Assembly (NCBI GenBank): GCA_963677165.2
Contig: CAXXSX010000002.1
Coordinates: forward strand, 744,001 to 808,000
DNA from: JAFGXT01 sp963677165
GTDB lineage: Bacteria > Verrucomicrobiota > Lentisphaeria > Victivallales > SZUA-371
Length of the DNA: 64,000 nt
Direction of reading: 5' to 3'
Shown here: in pieces, positions 51,298-58,638 of the stretch
How positions within the stretch are numbered: position 1 is the stretch's first letter
How the letters are laid out: each line of letters opens with the position of its first letter
The notes under the pieces: model-generated
Database searches by the model: none
Seen by the model: only the letters and a program-made list of their open reading frames with translations
What the model was told of the DNA's origin: nothing
Translations under genes and position numbers: made by a program

Positions 51298-52277
51298 TTC
51301 TTCTTTATTTTATGCAATTTCTTATATGCGTCAACTTCAATCATGGGTTTGCGTTCGCGTTCGCGAATGTCAAACTCCCGAATCCGATGTTCACTTCCAT
51401 CGAGCTCCATCTGACGCAAAATTAATGATTCCGGGGTAATTTCTCCCAGATCGCGATACTTACTCAAACGATCCCAGAACGTCTGGAGTATTCCGAATGA
51501 CATCTTCCCGAGCGATGACACCTGCTGGTTACGATGAATCCTCAGGTCAATGTTGGTCTGAGCAATCGCGTTAAGTCCCCATTTCTGGTATATATCGATC
51601 AGCATACCGGTTTCAACTCCGTAACCGATCGGAAACGTAATCTGTTCGAATATGTCGCGATAACCGGCATATTCTCCGGAAAGCGGCTGGATCACTCCGC
51701 TCAGTTCAGGGAAGAACTGTGAAAACAGCGGACGAATCAGTATTTCCGTTACCCTGCCCCCACCGGACGGCGCAATACCGGTAGCGTTTTTGAACGGTCT
51801 GTTATAAAACGCCTTCACGAATTTCACTTCGGGATCTTCCAGCAGAGGACCGATCAAGCCATAGGCAAAGCGATGGTGGATGTTGGAAATATCGGCATCC
51901 ACGTAAACAATGATATCACCTTTCAGCAGGTATAGCGCTTTCCAGAGGTTTTCTCCTTTTCCGCGACACTCTCCCTCTTCCGGGAGATAGTCCGATGCCA
52001 GATAAGTATTGGCCCCGAATTTCTCGGCAATCGACAGGGTTTTATCGGTTGAACCCGAGTCAATCACCGCGATTTCGTCAATCAGCGGGTAACGGTCCAT
52101 CAACTCTGACTTCATTACCACAATTGATTTACCGATGGTTTTTTCTTCGTTCAGCGTAGGAAAGCATAAACTGATCTTAAGATTTTTCTTTTCCTTCAGT
52201 TTAACCAGTTCCTTCAGGTTGCTGTATTTTGTATAGTGGCTGGTTTTGTTATCCAGCCAGTCAGTAATTTGTTTCAT
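51294..52277 (-). CDS. gpgS: Glucosyl-3-phosphoglycerate synthase-like glycosyltransferase (GT81)
   Basis: A GT-A fold enzyme of 327 residues expected to transfer glucose from an NDP-glucose to 3-phosphoglycerate, the first step to the compatible solute glucosylglycerate. Features: LKISLCFPTLNEEKTIG (donor site), IDEIAVIDSGSTDKT, the metal D127-A-D129 in YVDADISN, and the GpgS/MpgS block IQPLSGEYAGYRDIFEQITFPIGYGVETGMLID. The open frame reaches 52475, but the real start is the ATG at 52277, which overlaps the stop of the upstream gene (ATGA). Glucose rather than mannose as donor is not proven from sequence. Confidence 0.87.
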   Translation of the reverse strand: MKQITDWLDNKTSHYTKYSNLKELVKLKEKKNLKISLCFPTLNEEKTIGKSIVVMKSELMDRYPLIDEIAVIDSGSTDKTLSIAEKFGANTYLASDYLPEEGECRGKGENLWKALYLLKGDIIVYVDADISNIHHRFAYGLIGPLLEDPEVKFVKAFYNRPFKNATGIAPSGGGRVTEILIRPLFSQFFPELSGVIQPLSGEYAGYRDIFEQITFPIGYGVETGMLIDIYQKWGLNAIAQTNIDLRIHRNQQVSSLGKMSFGILQTFWDRLSKYRDLGEITPESLILRQMELDGSEHRIREFDIRERERKPMIEVDAYKKLHKIKKK

Positions 52278-53446
52278 GCCCAGTCTCCTGTATTGTCGAT
52301 CGCGTGCAGCAGCATCACCAGTTGTAGAATTCCGAGGTTCAGCGGAGCGATATCGATGTAACTTTTGTTGGTACTGCCTCCGAGACCGGTAGTTAATCCC
52401 AGGTTCACCGACGGGATACCTTCGGCCAGTGAAACCGTTATCTGGGAGTTCGTATACTCCATTCGCGGACTGCATCCGAGTTGTTTGATTACTTCCAGAG
52501 AATTCTTCACCAGAGGGTGTCCGCTGGATAGCGAAGAAGCGGTGTGACGGCCGAAGAAATCGGCGGTCACCCTGGCTCCGTGCTTAGCGCCAATGTCGAC
52601 GCAGCGAATATTGATATCCTCAATCAGCCTGTCCATGATCCCGTCATCCTCGCTCAGCACCTCAAGGTTGATCTGGGCGTCACGGCTCACTGAACTGTAA
52701 CGCTCCCCGCCGTGGATCATCCCCACATTGAGCAGCGTTTTAGGTTTGCGCGGCAACGGGATTTTATAAAGGCTCTCAATGATCTCATTGATTGTAAGAA
52801 TCGCGCTTCCTCCGGACATTTTAAGCCAGGTTCCTTCACGATTGCCGTCGTCGATTTCACAATTAATATCACAGCGAACCCGACTGAGGGTAAAATAATT
52901 CAGCGAACCGAAATTAATGCCGTTCAAGTTTATAACTGCATCAATATTTTTACGGTTGTTTTTTATAAACGAGCGCATTCCCTCAAAATCCCCGCGTCCG
53001 TGATAGCGAGTCGTTGCCAGCAGAATAATGTTACTGTTGAAAGTCAGCCCGATATGGCGAAGGATATCCGGCAAAGTAAGAAGGACCGCCACGCTGATGT
53101 TGTCATCGGCGACACCGGCTCCGTGTACACTCTCTTCGCTTATTGCTATGTTCTGGTCGATTCCCAGTTCAAAAGCATTATCCATATGGGTGCAGACCAC
53201 AATATTTCTGCTTCCGTTACCATCAATTTGGCCGATTGCGTTGTGCAGTTTGTCGGTTTGAGGTTCAAGTATTCCGCTTTCGGTAAAACGGCTGAGAATA
53301 AACTGAGCCCGGTCCCGTTCATATAATGTCTGGGCCGGCAGTTCGGCAGTCATTGACAGATTTCCCAGTAGCATCTCACGGGTAGCCTGGATGCTTTCCA
53401 GCCAGTTTTTCTGGGTTTTAGTCAGATTTGTTAATATGCTTTCCAT
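52274..53446 (-). CDS. Degenerate M20-type peptidase homologue
   Basis: A 390-residue protein with the M20 layout, but its active site looks altered. The HMD pair (CTHMDNAFELG) and the bridging Asp (GAGVADDN) are kept. The catalytic Glu-Glu is replaced by Tyr-His (ATTRYHGRGDFEGM), the next metal Asp by Asn (INLNGINFG), and the last His appears replaced (GGSTNKSYIDI). So it may lack hydrolase activity or bind something else. The ATG at 53446 with GGAG upstream is chosen over 53581. It is the first gene of the glucosylglycerate operon. Alignment errors at the altered sites are possible. Confidence 0.75.
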   Translation of the reverse strand: MESILTNLTKTQKNWLESIQATREMLLGNLSMTAELPAQTLYERDRAQFILSRFTESGILEPQTDKLHNAIGQIDGNGSRNIVVCTHMDNAFELGIDQNIAISEESVHGAGVADDNISVAVLLTLPDILRHIGLTFNSNIILLATTRYHGRGDFEGMRSFIKNNRKNIDAVINLNGINFGSLNYFTLSRVRCDINCEIDDGNREGTWLKMSGGSAILTINEIIESLYKIPLPRKPKTLLNVGMIHGGERYSSVSRDAQINLEVLSEDDGIMDRLIEDINIRCVDIGAKHGARVTADFFGRHTASSLSSGHPLVKNSLEVIKQLGCSPRMEYTNSQITVSLAEGIPSVNLGLTTGLGGSTNKSYIDIAPLNLGILQLVMLLHAIDNTGDWA

Positions 53447-53603
53447 TCTTTTTTCTCCGACCGGACCTGTTCCGGTCAACGGTTGTTTGTCTGTTTTCTC
53501 TATTCCTATTTTGATGTTACCATAATTGTTAAATGTTAGGTAAGAGTTAGGCGAGGAAGAATTTACGGTTAATTTTAGCATTCCTTACAAAACGCTAACA
53601 GAC

Positions 53604-53651
53604 AAAAAAAGGGGCCATCCACATAAAAAACCCAGATATGGATGGCCCCGG
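53604..53651 (-). terminator. Intrinsic terminator on the minus strand
   Basis: GGGGCCATCCA (53611-53621) pairs with TGGATGGCCCC (53639-53649). On the minus strand the stem is followed by seven Ts (complement of 53604-53610). It ends transcription from the EF-hand gene before the M20/gpgS operon. The rest of 53447-53803 shows a weak CCGGA/TCCGG hairpin and no clear promoter. Confidence 0.85.
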
Positions 53652-53803
53652 GAGGGGGAGAGCTCAATAAGCTTTACAGCTAGCTTATAATAAGAAAAGT
53701 GTGAATAGGACAATGGAAAAATTGTGCAAGAATCCTGTTGATAATAAGACTCCTGATATACTGATTAATTTACGTACCCCATAAATTTTGAATATTGATC
53801 GAA

Positions 53804-54175
53804 TTACTCGTTAACGACCAGTTCTTCCGAATAAAAATCAACACCTTCGGTCATTCTGGCCTGATATGCCCGCATTCTAACCTGATAAGCATCAATCTCA
53901 GCTAGAATATTCTGAGCTTCGGAATAACTTTTGCTGAATTCGTCTTCGCTGACTTCCCCGTCACCGTTTGCGTCAACGGGAGAAAGATGGTAGCCGCTCA
54001 GGTTGGCATCCGGAAATACCGGATTTTTTGACATTTCGTTTGATGCGGACGATTCGAAATTATTGGTAATTTCTTCGGTGGCTCCAAGGCTTTCCCACAA
54101 AGCGCTTTTCGTTTGCTGCCTCACACAGTCAAGATATAACATCTCGCCGGTACTTACTGCATTTACACTACTCAT
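53804..54175 (-). CDS. Small EF-hand protein
   Basis: 123 residues with one good EF-hand calcium loop at about 68-79 (DANGDGEVSEDE), flanked by helices. The N-terminus has no clear signal peptide (MSSVNAVSTGEML), and the C-terminal part has YQVRMRAYQARM repeats. GAGGA lies before the ATG. It is a separate unit with its own terminator; a calcium-responsive or structural role is a guess. Confidence 0.72.
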   Translation of the reverse strand: MSSVNAVSTGEMLYLDCVRQQTKSALWESLGATEEITNNFESSASNEMSKNPVFPDANLSGYHLSPVDANGDGEVSEDEFSKSYSEAQNILAEIDAYQVRMRAYQARMTEGVDFYSEELVVNE

Positions 54176-54338
54176 TATTAATCCTCACACTGCCTGATTA
54201 TACATTTTTAATACCCATGGTTTGGTATAAATGCAGAAAGCGTGCCCGATAAATAATTTTAGTATAAAAAAAGACTGCAAGTAAAATTTTAATTTACTCA
54301 CAGCCAAAAGCTTATAAATTATTACAAATTATTACAAA

Positions 54339-54543
54339 TTATTTTTTTAGCGCCAAAATCCATTGAATCATCCTGTTTCGGATGCGGTCCAAGTCGCCAT
54401 GTTCGACATCTAATCCCTTCAGCCAGTTCTCTGCCGCTACAGCCAGCTTAACCTTTTGAGGATCACCAGACTTACGCGCCGCGAAAACTGCTGCCGGGGT
54501 TACTGAATCCGGCAGCCAGCAATTTGATATCAGCATTTGTCAT
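54339..54543 (-). pseudogene. Small gene with an apparent frameshift after the hydrolase at 54560
   Basis: From the ATG at 54543 the frame gives MTNADIKLLAAGFS and stops soon after. A second frame continues without break from the same point: VTPAAVFAARKSGDPQ ... NRMIQWILALKK to 54339. A one-base change near 54500 would join them into a protein of about 70 residues. The start is 17 bases after the end of the glycosidase gene, so it belongs to that operon. Either a true frameshift, a sequencing error or a programmed shift; the function is not recognised. Confidence 0.5.
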
Positions 54544-54559
54544 TTTATTTACGTCTTCT

Positions 54560-56503
54560 CTATTTGGTAAACTTCAGGATCATAACGTCATAGGGCTTCA
54601 TGGCAACCGTTTTTCCGGTTGGAACCTTGCCGGTGTCGAACAGCCGTTCCTTAGGCTTCCAGCCGTAAGGATAGTAGAATGCGGCATTGACGGTTTTAGT
54701 TCCGTGGCCGTTGACGGCGATCAGATAAACATTGCCGTTCCACAACCATGCGCGGCTGGAAATTCCGGCTCCTTTGATGCTAAAATTACCGACTGGCTTT
54801 CCTGACAAAATATAACCCTGCTGTTTGAGAACTTCTTCATTGAGACCGCCGATTTTGTTCCATAACTTGCTTTCCGGCAGATACCAGTGTTTACGCTTCC
54901 GATTAAGTTCCATGCCTTTGGGAACCGGTTCGTGCGAGAACATGGAATAATAAGCTATGCCTTTTGCGCCGTTGGCAATACCAAGATATACCTCGGCCCG
55001 CAGCTGCTGGAAGGTGGGTTCGGCAAAATACATGTAGACCTGACCGGCAAACAACTGGGGAACCACAATCAGGCAGGTGGCCGGATCGTGCTTCAATATT
55101 TTATCGTCCAACGATTTATAATACGGAGCCCGAACGGAAATATCCGAATTAGGGCCGCCAATCCGGTAATAATCCTCAAAAGCCATATCGACCAGCGGCT
55201 TATCGCCCAGGGCATTACCGCCCTGTTCAAATGCGCTGCATACAACATGCTGGGGATCTATCTTTTTGATCTTTTTATAGCGTTTCGATGCTTTCTTTGC
55301 CTTTTCCGGCTTGAGTTCATCGAATGGATACCAGCCAAGCAGGCTGGGCTCGCCCTTTAGTTCTTCCATCTGTTTTTCAGAGGCGAATTCATTAATCACC
55401 ATCAAATGGTTAGCTTCCGCTTGCTTGTGATATTCTGCCGAAGCGCCGCCCCAGGAATTGAAAACCACATTAAAATGACGCTTTGCGATTTCAGCCATCC
55501 AGTTTTCAAGTTTGGGTTCCGGCAATCCCATTGCTTTGTTTTCCGGCCGAATAAAACGGTTGATAACACCGTGGCTGACATGATACAGTCCGATCATGAA
55601 AAATGGCTTGCCGCGATACATCGGAGTCCCATCAACGACCAGAAAGCTGTTTGGCGCGGGAGTAAACTTTTTGAATGCTTCTTCACCGGCAGCCTTGCCG
55701 TCCACCTGCAGTTTCAGCAGATATGAGGCGTCAGCCGAACCGTCAGCAACATTAAAATCGAATTTTACGGTCTTTCCCTTGCGTCCGGTTTTTGAAATTT
55801 TCTTGATGACTTTCTGATCCGCCGCGTTACAGAGGACGGCGGACAACTTATGGGTTCCTTCGTCGATCTGCCAGCATACCGATATTTTTTCCGGCATGGA
55901 GGTTCCGACCGCGATATTGCCGGAGCGCGGATAAGTATAGAAGGTAACTGCCGGCGGCGGCACCGGGGTTACAGTGATCCCGGAAACTTCAAGATATTCC
56001 GATTTGTCCATCGGCCCCTCGAAGATCATTTCAAGATGCATGTTCGGCATGGCTTTATGCCCGGAGAAATCCAGCTCTACTGTGGCGTTGTGCCACTGGT
56101 TGTCGGCAATCAGCGGAACCGATTTACGTGAACATGGATTTCCGCAGCCACGCATGTGCGAAAGCGCTATCTTTGGAAAGCGTTTGCATTTTGCCGTACG
56201 GTAACGGTAGGTTATATTCAACTTATTTCCGTCAATTTTTGGCGTTGGAATCACGGTAAAGAACGTTGAGACCATACTCCCGGACGCGGCCGGAACGAAT
56301 TTAATTCCGTCTTTTTCCTGAACAATGTTCATGATATTGCTGTCGCGGAATTTATCCTGACTCCAGCCCTTTTTCCCCTTGGTGAAATCGAATTTTGCCA
56401 CCGGTTCAACCGCAAACACGGAGGAACATAAGCACGCGCCCAGCAGAGTAAAACCAATGATAAAGGTAAAATATTTTTTTAAAAGATGTGATGATTGTTT
56501 CAT
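54560..56503 (-). CDS. Secreted glycoside hydrolase-like protein with N-terminal carbohydrate-binding-like domain
   Basis: A signal peptide (about 1-32, SVFA-VE) leads a 647-residue exported protein. Residues about 35-180 look like a carbohydrate-binding sandwich (AKFDFTKGKKGWSQD...), then a short sandwich. From about 290 there is a TIM-barrel: FLVVDGTPMYRGKPFFMIGLYH, GWYPFDELKP (E396 is a likely acid), then QVYMYFAEPTFQQLRAEVYLGIANGAKGIAYYSMF. The family is not certain; it resembles clan-A-like hydrolases of unknown substrate. AGGA precedes the ATG at 56503, preferred to 56542. It follows the pseudopilin by 119 bases. Confidence 0.72.
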   Translation of the reverse strand: MKQSSHLLKKYFTFIIGFTLLGACLCSSVFAVEPVAKFDFTKGKKGWSQDKFRDSNIMNIVQEKDGIKFVPAASGSMVSTFFTVIPTPKIDGNKLNITYRYRTAKCKRFPKIALSHMRGCGNPCSRKSVPLIADNQWHNATVELDFSGHKAMPNMHLEMIFEGPMDKSEYLEVSGITVTPVPPPAVTFYTYPRSGNIAVGTSMPEKISVCWQIDEGTHKLSAVLCNAADQKVIKKISKTGRKGKTVKFDFNVADGSADASYLLKLQVDGKAAGEEAFKKFTPAPNSFLVVDGTPMYRGKPFFMIGLYHVSHGVINRFIRPENKAMGLPEPKLENWMAEIAKRHFNVVFNSWGGASAEYHKQAEANHLMVINEFASEKQMEELKGEPSLLGWYPFDELKPEKAKKASKRYKKIKKIDPQHVVCSAFEQGGNALGDKPLVDMAFEDYYRIGGPNSDISVRAPYYKSLDDKILKHDPATCLIVVPQLFAGQVYMYFAEPTFQQLRAEVYLGIANGAKGIAYYSMFSHEPVPKGMELNRKRKHWYLPESKLWNKIGGLNEEVLKQQGYILSGKPVGNFSIKGAGISSRAWLWNGNVYLIAVNGHGTKTVNAAFYYPYGWKPKERLFDTGKVPTGKTVAMKPYDVMILKFTK

Positions 56504-56622
56504 AAAATTTCCTGTTGAATGAGTACAAACTAACTGTTCCAACGGATCGTTCCGGTCACAGATGGAATGATCCGTTGGAAATAAGGATTACATAAATTAA
56601 TATTAACTGTCGGCTGAATTAA

Positions 56623-57312
56623 TTACCAGGCTCCGGAAGCAACATGCCGGGCCAAAGAGCTGTCATAATAGGAAACTATATCCAAGTCTTCCAGTTCTTT
56701 TGCCTGATAGCTGCTCACATGACCATCAAGGCAACCGATATTAGCTTGCTTGTTGTGCCAGAGAGTTGCCAGTGTGTATTGTTCGCCTTGTGTAACAAAA
56801 TTTTTCATAGCAAAGATGTAATATTGGGAAAATTGCAAAGATGAATACGTATCGGCCACCAGTGGGAATGTCGATGGTTTGCGAATTCGGTTTGAGGCAA
56901 TAAATGCATTGAAACGGCTCCAGGTTCCGACACTCCATTCTCCCTTGCTGGCATTGATGCCGTAGGTCTTATAGCCATTGCCGCCGGTTAATGGCAAGGC
57001 TACCGGACAACGATATATTTTTTTCGTAGGTATATATTTACTGAATCCATACGTATCATCATAATCCCCATTCAGCATGCAAGTCCAGGATATCGGGTCC
57101 CCGCCGTATCGTGCACAGGCAAAGAATATTCCGTTATAGTCATTAGCATAAAGGGTTGATCCGAGAGTCAGCTGTTTTTGATTGTTTACACAGGTAATTT
57201 TCTTGGCTGTTTCACGGGCCTTATTTAGCGCAGGTAAAAGCAATGCCGCCAAAATAGCGATAATTGCTATAACAACCAAGAGTTCGATGAGCGTAAAATG
57301 TTTCTTTTTCAT
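56623..57312 (-). CDS. Pseudopilin-like protein
   Basis: 229 residues: MKKKHFTLIELLVV, one hydrophobic helix and an exact H-X9-DG end (HNKQANIGCLDGHVSSY). His precedes the processed Phe. GGAG lies before the ATG. It sits between the LacI regulator (72 bases upstream) and the secreted hydrolase, repeating the module order. Confidence 0.88.
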   Translation of the reverse strand: MKKKHFTLIELLVVIAIIAILAALLLPALNKARETAKKITCVNNQKQLTLGSTLYANDYNGIFFACARYGGDPISWTCMLNGDYDDTYGFSKYIPTKKIYRCPVALPLTGGNGYKTYGINASKGEWSVGTWSRFNAFIASNRIRKPSTFPLVADTYSSLQFSQYYIFAMKNFVTQGEQYTLATLWHNKQANIGCLDGHVSSYQAKELEDLDIVSYYDSSLARHVASGAW

Positions 57313-57384
57313 CTTTTTTTCTCCATTTAGTTTTGTTTTTCGTTCGAACTAATTCCTTAATTTTTTTGCTAATTATAATAAAAT

Positions 57385-58374
57385 TTATTTTGTTGGTACT
57401 GAACCGCAACTCTTTCGCCTAATCAGTTTCGGCGGGATTTTGACTATGAACTGCTCCATTTTCGGTTTTTCCAAACGCTTGAATACCGTATCAACCAGCA
57501 TGGCTCCTACGCTGCCGCCGTTAGCGTAACGAATGGAAGTCAAGGTCGGTAGGGTAAATTGTCCCTGCGCAATATCGTCCTGTCCGATAATGCTGAAATC
57601 GTCCGGAATTTTATAGCCTAGTTCTGTAGCTCGATGCATAATTCCAATCGCAGCCATATCATTATGAGCAATAATAGCAGTCGGTAATTTCCCGCCGGTT
57701 TGCTCAAGTAACTGATCAAACATCCGGCTGCCGTCAGCAAAGGACAAAATACCATGGCTGAAAACTTGACATGATTCGGGAAGTTCCATCTTAAAATCAG
57801 ATAAACGCGATAAATACAAGTTATAGCGTAAATCATCACTGTTTCCCAGCCAGGCAATTTTCTGATGACCAAGTTCATTTAAATGTGTAAGTACCTGATT
57901 TACAGCCAATTCAATATCCAGCACAACCAGATCAAAACGCGGATCCGGATTATAAAAACTGACTACGGGAACATTCACACTTTTCGGCAATAAGCCGGGC
58001 TCCACTGTAATAATCGCCGCCGGATGCCATGATAAGATAGAATCAAGTGCGTCTTCCTGTTCCACATCTTCATCCCAGAAGGCAAATACCGGCGAGTAAT
58101 CCCGGCGACGGATTTCCCGGTGGAGGTCAGCCACCATTTCTCCATAAAAAAAGTTGCGCGGCGATGGGAGTAATACTCCGATATTACGCGATTTTCCACG
58201 ACGCAGCTCTCCCGCCACCCGGTTCGGGCGATAGCCCATCTCGCGAGCTGTCGCTTTAATACGCGCCGCTACTTCCGGCCGTACCCGGTCCTTGTCGCGG
58301 TTGTTCAATACCAGCGACACGGTAGATTGCGAAAGATTCAGCTTTCGTGCTACATCGGTCATTGTAATTGCCAT
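57385..58374 (-). CDS. LacI-family transcriptional regulator
   Basis: 329 residues. The HTH (MTDVARKLNLSQSTVSLVLNN) and hinge (YRPNRVAGELRRGKSRNIGVLLPS) precede a LacI sensor domain (FVFAFWDEDVEQ-like start, LTHLNELGHQKIAWLGNS, TAIIAHNDMAAIGIM, FSIIGQDDIAQGQ). AGGA lies before the ATG at 58374. Its promoter carries a perfect 20-bp palindrome just after the -10 box, so it should repress itself and the pseudopilin and hydrolase downstream. Ligand unknown. Confidence 0.9.
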   Translation of the reverse strand: MAITMTDVARKLNLSQSTVSLVLNNRDKDRVRPEVAARIKATAREMGYRPNRVAGELRRGKSRNIGVLLPSPRNFFYGEMVADLHREIRRRDYSPVFAFWDEDVEQEDALDSILSWHPAAIITVEPGLLPKSVNVPVVSFYNPDPRFDLVVLDIELAVNQVLTHLNELGHQKIAWLGNSDDLRYNLYLSRLSDFKMELPESCQVFSHGILSFADGSRMFDQLLEQTGGKLPTAIIAHNDMAAIGIMHRATELGYKIPDDFSIIGQDDIAQGQFTLPTLTSIRYANGGSVGAMLVDTVFKRLEKPKMEQFIVKIPPKLIRRKSCGSVPTK

Positions 58375-58403
58375 TTTATCCTCAAATCATTGCTTTTAAT
58401 AAT

Positions 58404-58423
58404 TTAGTCATACGTATGACTAA
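58404..58423. promoter_or_regulatory. Perfect 20-bp operator palindrome
   Basis: TTAGTCATACGTATGACTAA lies 4 bases downstream of the -10 box of the LacI gene (minus strand), around the expected transcription start, the usual place for repression. Confidence 0.8.
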
Positions 58424-58427
58424 GAAT

Positions 58428-58456
58428 ATTATAAAACTATTTTGTCTTATTGTCAA
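58428..58456 (-). promoter_or_regulatory. Consensus promoter of the 58374 LacI gene
   Basis: On the minus strand TTGACA (complement of 58451-58456), a 17-base spacer and TATAAT (complement of 58428-58433). No feature was seen in 58457-58638 beyond the bamA leader. Confidence 0.75.
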
Positions 58457-58638
58457 TAGGTTGAGTTAAATTTCCAATAATCTTTTCTGGCGTCCTGGTT
58501 TTCGTGTAATGTGCGACACATCACCACAAAGAGCACAAAGGGGTAAACATTAAAAAGTAACCGAAAAAAGAGGGAACAGGATAATTCATAATTATGTTTG
58601 AATAAATCCCTTACATGCGCTAAATTAAAGGCTTCAAA

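Noticed and set aside
12009..58374. Sus-like polysaccharide utilisation locus
   Set aside because: No SusC/SusD pair, TonB receptor or hybrid two-component sensor is present, so the Bacteroidetes definition does not apply.
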